Below are positions 7,674 through 15,567 of a stretch of DNA of 22,862 nt, one piece after another. Both the position numbers and the translations under genes were made by a program. The notes under the pieces are model-generated. The model was not told where the DNA came from and searched no databases. It saw only the letters and a program-made list of their open reading frames with translations. Each line of letters begins with the position of its first letter. The stretch's first letter is position 1. Where the stretch lies: positions 1-22,862 of the forward strand of contig JAEWYT010000192.1 in assembly GCA_023458595.1 (NCBI GenBank), read 5' to 3'. The stretch is from Pseudomonadota bacterium (GTDB lineage: Bacteria; Pseudomonadota; Alphaproteobacteria; Rhizobiales; Tepidamorphaceae).

Positions 7674-9697
7674 TCGGCAACCCGTATAAGGGACGCGGGT
7701 TCAAGGGCCTCATCCGCTACCTCCACTTCGGTCGGCAGGGAGAGGAGAACCCGCATCGGGTCGAGTGGCATGTGGCACGTAACATGCCAACCTCCGACCC
7801 GGACGTGGTGCCTTCCATTATGCGGGCGACGGCAGACCTGTCACCAAGCGTTCAGAAGCCCGTCTATCACCTGCCCGTCTCGTGGCCGCGCGGCGAGGAG
7901 CCCGCCCGAGACACTCAACTCGCCGTCGCCGACCAGCTGGTTACCGACCTCGGTCTCGCCGAGCACCAGTACACCGTGATCGCCCACAATGACGGCGACT
8001 GCCGCCACATCCACGTGGTGATCAATACGGTGCATCCGGAGACCGGCAAGGTGTGGAACGCCTGGCGCGACGTGTACCGGATCATGGAAAGCCTGGAGCG
8101 GCAGGAGCGGGAGCTCGGCCTGCAGATCGTCGATCGCCCGGACCTCGAGGAGTACCGCTCAGGCGAGAAGGATCCGTCCCGTCGTAAGGACGCCTCGCGC
8201 GGCGAGAAGAAACGTGCCGGGCGCGAGGAGGATACCGCGCTCAGGAAGTGGTCGGAGAACGACATGCGCTCCATCCGGCGCGCTATCAACAACCACTTCC
8301 AGGACGCCAAGAGCTGGCAGGAGCTGGAAGCCCGGCTGGAGCGGCATGGCCTGTTCCTGATTCGCGCAGGTCAGGGTTTCCGTATTTCCGACGGATCGCA
8401 TTTCATGACGATGTCGAAGATCGGAAAACGCGCGCGAGAGGAACAGCTCTCCGAGCGCTTCAGGATGACCTGGGAGGAGTATGAGGTCATCCGGCCGCTG
8501 ACTTATCGCGAGGCGGCGAGCCTGGAGCCACCGGACGCGCGCAAGCCGCTCGCGGACCGAGAGGTCGACGACTTCACCGACGTTGGAACCGGAGGCGATG
8601 GAGAAGGTCAGCGGCAAATGTCCGACATTGCCTCTCCGAAAGACAAGGCCGAAGATCGCGACCAGGAAATCGTCCATGGTGTCGCCGCCGATGGGGCTTT
8701 GTCGGATGCCCCGGGCGACGACACCCGAGATCTTGACGAGTTTCGCGAGGACGATGCGTCTGAACTTCGGTCACCTCGCCTCGAAAGCGACAGCCACGAC
8801 GGGACGCCGGTACCGAAGGAGCTGGCTCCGCCGTCGGTCCCCTCCGCAAGCGATGCGGAACGCGCGAAGCGCGCTGCCCACCTCGTCGACGTCTGGCGCA
8901 CACATCGGGAGTACGAGGCGTTCCGCGCACGGGAGAGGGACGTCTCGCAGGACGGTGCGAATCTCGTCCAGCTCCGGCGACGACTTAGAGCAGTCGAGTT
9001 TGCCGGCACGAAAAGCAGCGAGGAGCTGGAGGCGGCCAGGGAGCACTACAGAGGCTTGTTCCGGCACATGTACAAGGATCCCGTCGCCGCCATGAACCGG
9101 CTGGAGTCGCAACTTCGCGAAGGCAAGGAGATTGACCCACAGGCGATGAAGCCACGCCGCGGGCGGGCATGGGAACGGTTTTGGCCGGTCCGTCGCAAAG
9201 ACTTCAACGCAATCGATCCGTACGCGCTCGGAAAGATGCGCGGCTGGCGGGTCTGGGGTTTCGCAAGCGAGAAGCGCCGCGAGGCCGAAGCCGCCATGCG
9301 GCAGGTACCGTCCACCTATCAGCGGACATGGCGTCTTCAGCAACGGCTCGAGGTCCACGAGCACGACTGGCGGACACTCAGTATCCAGACCTATGAGTTG
9401 GAGCAGCGCTACAAGGCAGGCAAGGAGACGCTCGGCGATCACCGCCAGCGGGAAGAAAAGCGCCTGAGCCTTTGGCAGGCGAGAGCGCGAGCCTACGCCA
9501 TGATCAATGAAGCCGATATCTGGCAATCGAATCTGTCGGAGGAAGCGAAAGCCGAACTTGCGCGGGCTCACGCCGACCATCTGCAGAGCGCCCGGGAACG
9601 CGCCCGCAAGCGCTACAAGGAGCAACCGCCGTTGCCGCCAACGGCGCCTGGGGACGAACGGGACGCTTGGGATCGCGACGATCCGTTCGAAAGATAG
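7670..9697 (+). CDS. MobP-type relaxase / mobilisation nuclease
   Basis: The N-terminal 160 residues carry the relaxase motifs. FKGLIRYLHFG contains the candidate catalytic tyrosine Y17, VYHLPVSWPRGE follows near 65, and HNDGDCRHIHVVIN at 106-119 is the three-histidine metal site with H106, H113 and H115. The enzyme should nick oriT, stay covalently on the 5' end and pilot the strand into a recipient. The 675-residue length leaves about 500 residues of charged, coiled-coil-like sequence: Glu/Arg/Asp-rich linkers at about 280-400 and helices with FWPVRRKDFNAIDPYALGKMRGW near 500. Their function is unknown. The start overlaps mobC (ATGA) and GGAGGAGG lies upstream. No helicase or primase motif is seen in the C-terminal part. 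Confidence 0.9.
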   Translation: MIGNPYKGRGFKGLIRYLHFGRQGEENPHRVEWHVARNMPTSDPDVVPSIMRATADLSPSVQKPVYHLPVSWPRGEEPARDTQLAVADQLVTDLGLAEHQYTVIAHNDGDCRHIHVVINTVHPETGKVWNAWRDVYRIMESLERQERELGLQIVDRPDLEEYRSGEKDPSRRKDASRGEKKRAGREEDTALRKWSENDMRSIRRAINNHFQDAKSWQELEARLERHGLFLIRAGQGFRISDGSHFMTMSKIGKRAREEQLSERFRMTWEEYEVIRPLTYREAASLEPPDARKPLADREVDDFTDVGTGGDGEGQRQMSDIASPKDKAEDRDQEIVHGVAADGALSDAPGDDTRDLDEFREDDASELRSPRLESDSHDGTPVPKELAPPSVPSASDAERAKRAAHLVDVWRTHREYEAFRARERDVSQDGANLVQLRRRLRAVEFAGTKSSEELEAAREHYRGLFRHMYKDPVAAMNRLESQLREGKEIDPQAMKPRRGRAWERFWPVRRKDFNAIDPYALGKMRGWRVWGFASEKRREAEAAMRQVPSTYQRTWRLQQRLEVHEHDWRTLSIQTYELEQRYKAGKETLGDHRQREEKRLSLWQARARAYAMINEADIWQSNLSEEAKAELARAHADHLQSARERARKRYKEQPPLPPTAPGDERDAWDRDDPFER

Positions 9698-9756
9698 CTG
9701 CCTATCGTAGGAATAAATTCTTGCGACCTGCTGCTGAAAGGTGGTGCAATGGCTCT

Positions 9757-10059
9757 ATGAAGCCACTTTCATCAGATCTGCATCTCGGGTTCGATCCAAA
9801 TGATCGGGCGCTCATAGAAGCTGCACTTCGAGACCCTGACCCGACAAATCCGGTCGCGTTTGCGGTTGCGGCCCGACTCGACGCTCTCACCACGGTTCTC
9901 AAGGAAACAACCGAAAGTCAGCAGAAGCTGCCAGTGGAGATCACCATTGGTCGCCCGGCCACTGCCCTGGATGAGGTGGTCATCGAACTCTTTCGCAAAG
10001 CCCTGGCCGACCTGCCGGGAGCACCTCGGCTCCGGGTGCTCGAGCACGGACATCAGTAA
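9757..10059 (+). CDS. Hypothetical protein downstream of relaxase (100 aa)
   Basis: This gene starts 59 bases after the relaxase stop at an ATG preceded by AAAGGTGG with a slightly long spacing. The protein has short motifs of no known family: DPNDRALIEAALRDPDPTNP, then a probable helix VAFAVAARLDALTTVLKETT, and a last part ALDEVVIELFRKALADLPG. It is acidic, cytoplasmic and helical. The frame also opens further left at 9667 inside the relaxase end, but without a binding site. It converges with the minus-strand gene ending at 10070, only ten bases away and with no obvious terminator between them. It could belong to the mobilisation operon. Its function is unknown. Confidence 0.6.
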   Translation: MKPLSSDLHLGFDPNDRALIEAALRDPDPTNPVAFAVAARLDALTTVLKETTESQQKLPVEITIGRPATALDEVVIELFRKALADLPGAPRLRVLEHGHQ

Positions 10060-10069
10060 GACTGGCGCC

Positions 10070-10777
10070 TCAGAAGTAAGCCTTCATGTCGTCGAAGGAC
10101 GCGAAGCGTTTCGGACCGCTGAGTGTCGTCGCTTCCACACGACCATCGGCGAAAACGACATAGTCGCGACCCTTGTAAGAGCCGCGCTCGCGAATGTCGG
10201 CTTCGTGGTTCGATGTGTCGATCTCGACCCCTTGGGCACGCAGCGCGGCTATCTTTGCCGTAGCTGCGGGATTGATCTGATCCATCTTGCGGGCATAGGC
10301 GATGTCCTCGTCTTCGACGAATGTCTCCAGACGCTTGATGACATCTTCAATCGAACCAATGTCGACGTTGAGAGCCGCAGCAGTGCGTTCGAGGAGCTCT
10401 TTGCGGTCCATGATGATCCTGTATGACCGGAATTTCGCTTGGCGATCGAAGTAGGCATCCGCGAACGCTTCGCTGATATTCAACAGGAGGAACTTGTAGG
10501 TCATGCAGCGCCAATAGTCGGTCACAAGGGCGTCGACTTGGGGTTCGTTGGCGAGGCCGCCGTCTTCCAGTCCGGCGATGATCGCGTCGGCCAGCTCCGC
10601 TGTATGCTTGGCGATAATCTCGTTTTTGTACTCTTGCAAAGCCGCGCGCCGCGCTTTCTCGTCTTTGCTCTTGAGAATCGCGCTGACGGCTTTGCCTGTG
10701 ATCGTTGCCGTCGCGCCGAACGCGCCTCCGATCAAGCTCCCGGCTACATCCATTTCCCGTTGCGATGACGACCACAT
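10070..10777 (-). CDS. Hypothetical protein with glycine-rich hydrophobic N-terminus (235 aa)
   Basis: I do not recognise this protein. Near residue 12 it has a stretch GSLIGGAFGATATITGKAV with regularly spaced small residues, which resembles a glycine-zipper or membrane-inserting helix rather than a signal peptide. The remainder is helical and charged: AALQEYKNEIIAKHTAELADAI, then YWRCMTYKFLLLNISEAFADAYFDRQ, then an acidic segment FVEDEDIAYARKMDQ. The C-terminus reads KGRDYVVFADGRVEATTLSGPKRF, which looks like a small beta domain. The ATG at 10777 follows GGGAGG; a GTG at 10795 opens the frame but lies upstream of that site. It is divergent from the Fic fusion across about 200 bases. Such membrane-active-looking proteins are often found among defence or toxin genes, but this is only a suggestion. 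Confidence 0.65.
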   Translation of the reverse strand: MWSSSQREMDVAGSLIGGAFGATATITGKAVSAILKSKDEKARRAALQEYKNEIIAKHTAELADAIIAGLEDGGLANEPQVDALVTDYWRCMTYKFLLLNISEAFADAYFDRQAKFRSYRIIMDRKELLERTAAALNVDIGSIEDVIKRLETFVEDEDIAYARKMDQINPAATAKIAALRAQGVEIDTSNHEADIRERGSYKGRDYVVFADGRVEATTLSGPKRFASFDDMKAYF

Positions 10778-10902
10778 GTGCTTCCGGCCTCCCACAGGTG
10801 CAACCCGATGCTCGATTTTGGGGAATTTCGCGAGTGTCGCAACCCTGAGGACGAGACTGGTCGGTCGGCGGGTTTGGCCCGCAATTCGTCACTCCAATCC
10901 TT

Positions 10903-10945
10903 AAGCGCAAAAAGCTTGCGCTTTTCGTCTCCTATCCACGAAAAG
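10903..10945. promoter_or_regulatory. Two overlapping inverted repeats, candidate operator of the AbiEi-Fic gene
   Basis: AAGCGCAA-AAAGC-TTGCGCTT (10903-10923) is a perfect eight-base inverted repeat. It overlaps CTTTTCGT, nine bases, ACGAAAAG (10921-10945), a second perfect one. They end six bases before the promoter -10 element. AbiEi-type antitoxins are known to repress their own promoter by binding inverted repeats in this position, so autoregulation by the N-terminal domain of the following protein is a reasonable inference. Confidence 0.6.
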
Positions 10946-10947
10946 TT

Positions 10948-10956
10948 TGCTACAAT
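10948..10956 (+). promoter_or_regulatory. Extended -10 promoter for the Fic fusion gene
   Basis: TGCTACAAT gives an extended -10 box (TG, one base, TACAAT). It lies 20 bases before the start codon and just past the inverted repeats. No good -35 box is seen at the normal distance, which fits an extended -10 promoter. The leader would be very short, with the AAAGGAGG site at 10965-10972. Confidence 0.5.
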
Positions 10957-10976
10957 GGCTTTGGAAAGGAGGCTTA

Positions 10977-12533
10977 ATGGCCGATAGTTTGCTCACCAGG
11001 CTACCGGAGGTGTTCGTATCGACAGCCGCCCTGTCGACGGCCGTGTCACGCGGTGTCCGCGACGGCAGTCTCAGAAAGATAGGACCTCGTCTCTATACCA
11101 AAAGCCTCCGCGATACACCGGAGGAGGTGGTTCGCCGCCACCTGTGGGAGATCGTTTCATCCTACTATCCGAATGCTTTGATAGCGGATCGAACCGCCTT
11201 TGAACTAGCCCCATCCAGCGACGGCTCGGTCTTCCTGGTCACCGATTCAGGACGCGACGTCGTATTGCCAGGCGTCCGACTACGCCCCCGGCGTGGTCAT
11301 GGCCGCATTGACGGTGACTACCCTTTCCGCGATGGCGTTTGGTGCATGTCGCCGGCCCGGGCTTTCCTCGAGAACATGCGGCCGTCCCGGGCGCGCAGTG
11401 GCGTCGCGCGCACGCTGTCGCGTCGGGACATCGAGCGGCAGCTCGAAGCCTGGCTGCGCAGGAGCGGCGAGGATGCTCTCAATCAACTCCGCGACCAGAT
11501 CAGCGCCACGGCACCCATTCTGGAGATGGAGGAAGAGGCACGCGCGCTCGACCAGATCATCGGCGCCCTCCTGGGAACGCGTGAGGATACCCTGGTTTCA
11601 CGGGAGGGTCGCGCCCGCCGCGAAGGGCACCCCTTCGACCCGCGGCGGATACGGCTCTTCGAGGAGCTTCATGCTGCGCTGAGGCGCCTGCCTCCGGAGC
11701 CTCAGAAGCCAGCCCCGCCAACCGGCGAGGGCGAGACCGTCCTGGCGTTCTTCGAGGCCTACTTGTCGAACTTCATCGAGGGGACGGAATTCGCTGTGCA
11801 GGAGGCAGCCGACATTGTCTTCCGCAATGTGATCCCCGCCAATCGCCCCGACGATGCCCATGACGTTCAGGGCACCTTTGAGGTCGTGGCCAACGCCGCC
11901 GAGATGCGAAAGAGGCCGGAAACGGCCGAGGACTTCCTCCGGCTCCTCAGACATCGCCATCAGATTATCATGGGAGGTCGCCCCGACAAGCGTCCGGGCA
12001 CGTTCAAATTTGCCGGCAACCGGGCCGGAAGTACCTCGTTCGTCGCGCCGGTCGATGTCATCGGGACGCTATCGGAAGGCTTCGCCTTCTATCGGCAGCT
12101 TGATGAGGCCTTTCATCGGGCGGTCTTCATGATGTTCCTGGTGAGCGAGGTGCACCCGTTCGACGACGGAAATGGACGTATCGCCCGTGTGATGATGAAT
12201 GCGGAACTCGTGCAGGCCGAAGAACCCAGGATCATCATCCCGACGATCTATCGGACGAATTACATTCAGTCATTAAAAGCCCTCAGCCTCAACAACTCGC
12301 CAGATCCGCTGATCCGCACACTTGCCTTTGCGCAACGATACACGTCGCTGATCCCGTGGGTACCCTTTGAGCTGGCATGGCGGGTCCTCGATCAGACACA
12401 CGCATTTATGGATCCGTCCGAGGCGGATGCCGTCGGCGAACGACTCCGCCTGCCATCGCCGGAACAGATCGCGGAGGCGGAGGGTTTCGTCATCTCTCAC
12501 GGCGCCGAGGAGGGGCAGCCGGGAGCGTCATAA
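10977..12533 (+). CDS. AbiEi-like winged-helix / Fic domain fusion, probable protein AMP-transferase
   Basis: The 518-residue protein joins two parts. Residues 1-120 resemble an AbiEi-type antitoxin: an HTH start (SLLTRLPEVFVSTAALSTAVSRGVRDGSLRKIGPRLYTK), then the strand pattern of the AbiEi middle domain. Residues 250-470 are a Fic domain with the complete active-site motif HPFDDGNGRIAR at 393-404, where H393 is the catalytic base. It carries a class II inhibitory helix, S264-N-F-I-E268-G, matching (S/T)xxxE(G/N). Fic enzymes usually attach AMP to Ser, Thr or Tyr of a target, and the glutamate of this helix blocks ATP binding until released. A link of charged helices (150-230) connects the parts. 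The ATG at 10977 follows AAAGGAGG. It is a single gene with no separate antitoxin next to it. The target is unknown, and the N-terminal assignment is weaker than the Fic one. Confidence 0.82.
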   Translation: MADSLLTRLPEVFVSTAALSTAVSRGVRDGSLRKIGPRLYTKSLRDTPEEVVRRHLWEIVSSYYPNALIADRTAFELAPSSDGSVFLVTDSGRDVVLPGVRLRPRRGHGRIDGDYPFRDGVWCMSPARAFLENMRPSRARSGVARTLSRRDIERQLEAWLRRSGEDALNQLRDQISATAPILEMEEEARALDQIIGALLGTREDTLVSREGRARREGHPFDPRRIRLFEELHAALRRLPPEPQKPAPPTGEGETVLAFFEAYLSNFIEGTEFAVQEAADIVFRNVIPANRPDDAHDVQGTFEVVANAAEMRKRPETAEDFLRLLRHRHQIIMGGRPDKRPGTFKFAGNRAGSTSFVAPVDVIGTLSEGFAFYRQLDEAFHRAVFMMFLVSEVHPFDDGNGRIARVMMNAELVQAEEPRIIIPTIYRTNYIQSLKALSLNNSPDPLIRTLAFAQRYTSLIPWVPFELAWRVLDQTHAFMDPSEADAVGERLRLPSPEQIAEAEGFVISHGAEEGQPGAS

Positions 12534-12760
12534 ACGAAGGTAGGGTGCAGGCTAGCAATAATGGAAAATGAAGCAGATCACGTAGATGAATGAGAGCGCT
12601 TTTCGCAAAGCCATCTAGATGTCCGCTTCGCGCCCCAAGTCGGTCACAACGAAGGTGATTTTGATTACTTGAAAGCCGACGTTCCCGCCGGCGGGACAGA
12701 AGATCGCCGTCGTTGATGTTTGAGATATTCGTCAATCGGATCGTTCCGACGAGAACACCG

Positions 12761-13078
12761 TCAGTCCACCGAGCAGAGCGTCTCTCCGCCGGAAGACTCG
12801 CAGCATCGCCAGTCGCTCCACGTGCCGCACTGATCATTCGGCTCCGACACGCGGTAGCAGATCTTGTCGGCGTCGAATTGCTGCTCCCACATCGGCTGAA
12901 GATCTCCGAACTGCCGCACCGGCGCGTCCGGCGCATTCGGGCCGACCGAGACCTCCAGCCCGCAGATGTTGGGGATATCCTCGTTCCGAAGAATGATCGG
13001 TCCGGCGAATGCGGACGTGGCGATTCCGACTGCGGCGGCAACCGCCGCAAGTGTCGCTAGCGATCTGCTGACAGCCAT
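12761..13078 (-). CDS. Small secreted cysteine-rich protein (105 aa)
   Basis: The protein opens with a good Sec signal peptide (MAVSRSLATLAAVAAAVGIATSAFA, cleavage likely after SAFA). The mature part of about 80 residues has six cysteines (NICGLE, KICYR, DQCGTW, WRCCES, TLCSVD) that could form three disulphides. It is acidic and contains short Trp-containing segments (QPMWEQQFD, GTWSDWRCC). The start at 13078 is preceded by AGGAAGGAAG; the frame is open further upstream without one. It is the last gene of the minus-strand cluster headed by DUF3604, separated by 146 bases from the previous small secreted gene. A GC-rich palindrome (12683-12696) lies beyond the stop, without a T-run. The function is unknown. 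Confidence 0.72.
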   Translation of the reverse strand: MAVSRSLATLAAVAAAVGIATSAFAGPIILRNEDIPNICGLEVSVGPNAPDAPVRQFGDLQPMWEQQFDADKICYRVSEPNDQCGTWSDWRCCESSGGETLCSVD

Positions 13079-13224
13079 ACTGGTCTTCCTTCCTGGTCCT
13101 GTTGCGATCAACATTGGCGCACTTGCCGAAGAAATTCCCGGTGCCGACTGGCCCCGCGAATTCCCCAACCCGGACCGGACGGAACAGACCGGGCATCCGC
13201 GGGGCCGCGCCGGCAAGTCTTAGT

Positions 13225-13467
13225 CTACTCGCCTTTGAGGATATCGAGGGCTTCGCTGTGCGGCGTCGCGCAGTCGCCGCCGGCCCGCGATTTCTCTCCC
13301 TGGCCCTGATCGCCCAGCTGCATGACCTGGTCCATCTGTTCCTGGCTCAGGTCGGACGTGCGCAGCAGCTCATCTATTTCCCCGATCATCGCGTCGCAAT
13401 CCTGTGCGGCCGACGGAGCGGCGGAAACCGCCAAAGCCGCGGCGAAGAAACTTGAAATCGCAAACAC
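13225..13467 (-). CDS. Small secreted helical protein (80 aa), GTG start
   Basis: It has a signal-peptide-like N-terminus (FAISSFFAAALAVSAAPSAAQ, cleavage probably after SAA or AAQ). A short mature part follows with two cysteines (DCDAM, GDCATP), one predicted amphipathic helix (IDELLRTSDLSQEQMDQVMQLGDQGQ) and no known motif. Translation starts at GTG (13465-13467) with GGAG seven bases upstream; no ATG fits. The HupE-like gene lies 58 bases upstream on the same strand, so it is probably co-transcribed. Two cysteines may give one disulphide. I do not recognise the family. The short helix with many acidic and Gln residues suggests a small periplasmic chaperone or binding protein, but that is a guess. 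Confidence 0.65.
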   Translation of the reverse strand: MFAISSFFAAALAVSAAPSAAQDCDAMIGEIDELLRTSDLSQEQMDQVMQLGDQGQGEKSRAGGDCATPHSEALDILKGE

Positions 13468-13525
13468 GCGAACTCCAGCCGTCGTCGATCCTCCTGTGTA
13501 GTCCCCGGCCCGAAAATACGGAACA

Positions 13526-14551
13526 TCAGTTCACTCCAAGCATCGCGACGGTGCGCTCGATCGTCCAGAACGCACCGAGGGTGCCGACGGCATAGATCGG
13601 AAGCGCGCGAACCGGGGTCGGCCACAAGGCGTGCACCGGCCGGGCGGCGCGTTCAAGCAGCAGGACGAAGGCCACGAAGCCGAGCTGGCCGGCCTCGACA
13701 CCGACGTTGAAGGTCAGCAGCGCAAGCGGAATATCGCCTGATGGCAGACCAAGTTCGCTGAGCGCGCCGGCAAAGCCGAAGCCGTGAAGGAGGCCGAAGG
13801 CGAATGCGACGACCCATGTATGGCGCAGCGCGAAATTCGTCTCGCCGCGCCGGTAGCGGACGACTTCTATACCCACGAACAGGATCGAAAGCGCGATTGC
13901 CGCTTCCAGCGGCGGCGCCGGGACATGGACATATCCGAGCGTCGCGGCGGCGAGTGTGATGCTGTGCGCCAGCGTAAAAGCGGTGATCGTTTTTACCAGC
14001 ATCCAGCGTCCCGGAACGATCAGCAGCAACCCGAGCAGGAACAACAGATGGTCGAAGCCGAAGAGAATGTGCTCGACACCCTGCGTAAAGTAGGTAGTCG
14101 CCACCGCCAACATGCTGCTATCGGGGTCGATCTCGACCCAGGGGCGGGAGGGCCGCACCAGGGACGTGGTATGGTCGCCGCGGCCGTCGTCGATCCGCAC
14201 CAGGACGTCCGTGATCGTGGCTTCAAGCCCCGGGAATCCGATCCGCTTGCCGGCGAGCCCACCGGGTATCTCGAACGCGCTGCGTTCAATTCGGGAGCCG
14301 GGTAATGTCTGAACGCGGTGCGATGTCAGCATCGTCGCGTTGTCCGGCAACGCCAGCACGACGGGTAGCTGCGCGCCCGACAAGACCGGCGTGCGCCACA
14401 TCACGGCGTAGCGGTCTGCGCCTATTCGGTCGACCTGAAGATAGGCGGGCCGCACATCATGCGCGGACGCAGTTCCCGCGAGCACGGACATCAGGAGCAG
14501 GAACGGCGTAATAAGCGTAAGGACACGGTCTCCGATCCGCGGGACTTTCAT
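13526..14551 (-). CDS. HupE/UreJ-family membrane protein with large periplasmic N-terminal domain
   Basis: A signal peptide ends at ASA30-H31, and a soluble domain of about 120 residues (HDVRPAYLQVDR onward) follows. About six membrane helices then come from residue 150 to the end. The family hallmark HX5DH is visible: H161, D167 and H168 in VEHILFGFDHLLF. It is followed by FTLAHSITL with H196, LLHGFGFAG with H256, and FNVGVEAGQ with E286. HupE proteins carry divalent nickel (or cobalt) and these residues form the metal path, so a metal permease is the best call. The long periplasmic domain is typical of the HupE/UreJ-2 branch. The start overlaps the PPIase stop by ATGA. The substrate metal is inferred. 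Confidence 0.85.
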   Translation of the reverse strand: MKVPRIGDRVLTLITPFLLLMSVLAGTASAHDVRPAYLQVDRIGADRYAVMWRTPVLSGAQLPVVLALPDNATMLTSHRVQTLPGSRIERSAFEIPGGLAGKRIGFPGLEATITDVLVRIDDGRGDHTTSLVRPSRPWVEIDPDSSMLAVATTYFTQGVEHILFGFDHLLFLLGLLLIVPGRWMLVKTITAFTLAHSITLAAATLGYVHVPAPPLEAAIALSILFVGIEVVRYRRGETNFALRHTWVVAFAFGLLHGFGFAGALSELGLPSGDIPLALLTFNVGVEAGQLGFVAFVLLLERAARPVHALWPTPVRALPIYAVGTLGAFWTIERTVAMLGVN

Positions 14552-15555
14552 TGTAACGGTTCCGTGCTCGGTGACGCGTCCCCGGAAGGCACGCGAAGGG
14601 TGGTGAAATCGATCGTGGCCGGATCGGAGATCGCGATGGTGTAGCGCGACAGCATTTCGTCATAGGCACGGTCGCGGATTTCGCGGTATCGCTCGTCGAG
14701 CCAGGCGGACCGGACGGCGTCCGCGATCGTATCGAAGTCGGCGGCGCGGGCAGGTTCGAGCGTGTCGATCCAGACGAGATGCCAGCCGTAGCCGGAGCGG
14801 ATCGGCCCCTGCCACCGGCCGGGCGTCAGCTTGAACAATTCATCCGCAAAGGCGGGGCCGAATTCCTTGGCAATTTCGGCCGGACTGCGCCCGCCGTAGT
14901 AATCGCGGAACATGAACCGGTCAGCCCGAGCCGACGGCCCGGGATCGTCCACGGCTGTTCGCGCCAGGGAGGGGAGCAGCGCCTCGGCGTCGGCCCGGGC
15001 GCCATCGAGGCCGCGTTCGTCCTGCGAGAAGTAGAGATGGCGGAAGCTTACTCGCGGCGGCATGGCGAACCGCTCGGTATCTTTCGCGTACCAGGCGCGC
15101 AGTTCCGCTTCCGATGGCTCGTCGAGCTCGGCGAGATCTACGAGAAGGAAATCCATCTTCTGGGCCAGCCTGCGTTCGATGATCTCGTCGTCCTGATCGA
15201 GACCGAGTGCCATCGCCTCGCGAACCAGGATGCGCTGGACAGCCTCCTGCTTCGCCAGTTCGCGCATCCGCTTGGGGTCGGGTATCGATCGACCCTGCGC
15301 CAGCCAGACCAGCGCGATCTGCCGCATGTCGTCGTCCGTCATCTCGACCCTCGACGGGTCTGCCGGTGGCGCGAAGTCCTGCGGAGAAACGGCCCAATAG
15401 ACGGCGAACAGGAGACCGCCCGCGAACAGGAACTGGACCAGCGGCTCCTTGACCACGCGACGTACCAGACTCGACCCGCCCGACAGCGCGCGTTCCGCGG
15501 GCTCCGTGCCAGAGCGTGCCTTCGGTGTAGAAGTCTCGTCCGCCAGGGTACTCAT
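14548..15555 (-). CDS. Membrane-anchored parvulin-type peptidylprolyl isomerase
   Basis: A short charged cytoplasmic stretch (1-38) precedes one membrane helix at about 39-56 (PLVQFLFAGGLLFAVYWAV). A periplasmic part of 280 residues follows. Residues 70-160 form a SurA_N-like helical region (MRELAKQEAVQRILVREAMALGLDQDDEIIERRLAQKM). A parvulin domain spans about 165-265, with PRVSFRHLYF at its start and GYGWHLVWIDTLEPA at its end. Such PpiC-like proteins catalyse proline isomerisation and assist folding of exported proteins. Some residues of the catalytic core are divergent, so it may act mainly as a chaperone. It lies between the secreted helical protein (12 bases) and the HupE-like gene (4-base overlap), which suggests that it helps fold the secreted products of this operon. 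Confidence 0.85.
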   Translation of the reverse strand: MSTLADETSTPKARSGTEPAERALSGGSSLVRRVVKEPLVQFLFAGGLLFAVYWAVSPQDFAPPADPSRVEMTDDDMRQIALVWLAQGRSIPDPKRMRELAKQEAVQRILVREAMALGLDQDDEIIERRLAQKMDFLLVDLAELDEPSEAELRAWYAKDTERFAMPPRVSFRHLYFSQDERGLDGARADAEALLPSLARTAVDDPGPSARADRFMFRDYYGGRSPAEIAKEFGPAFADELFKLTPGRWQGPIRSGYGWHLVWIDTLEPARAADFDTIADAVRSAWLDERYREIRDRAYDEMLSRYTIAISDPATIDFTTLRVPSGDASPSTEPLQ

Positions 15556-15567
15556 TCCATTCCCGAT

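Noticed and set aside
9780..9800. tRNA-like T-loop sequence GGGTTCGATCC
   Set aside because: No acceptor, D or anticodon stem can be drawn around it, and it lies inside a supported reading frame.
12490..13050. 186-codon minus-strand frame overlapping the cysteine-rich gene
   Set aside because: The alternative frame at 12761-13078 has a signal peptide and a strong binding site and explains the region better.
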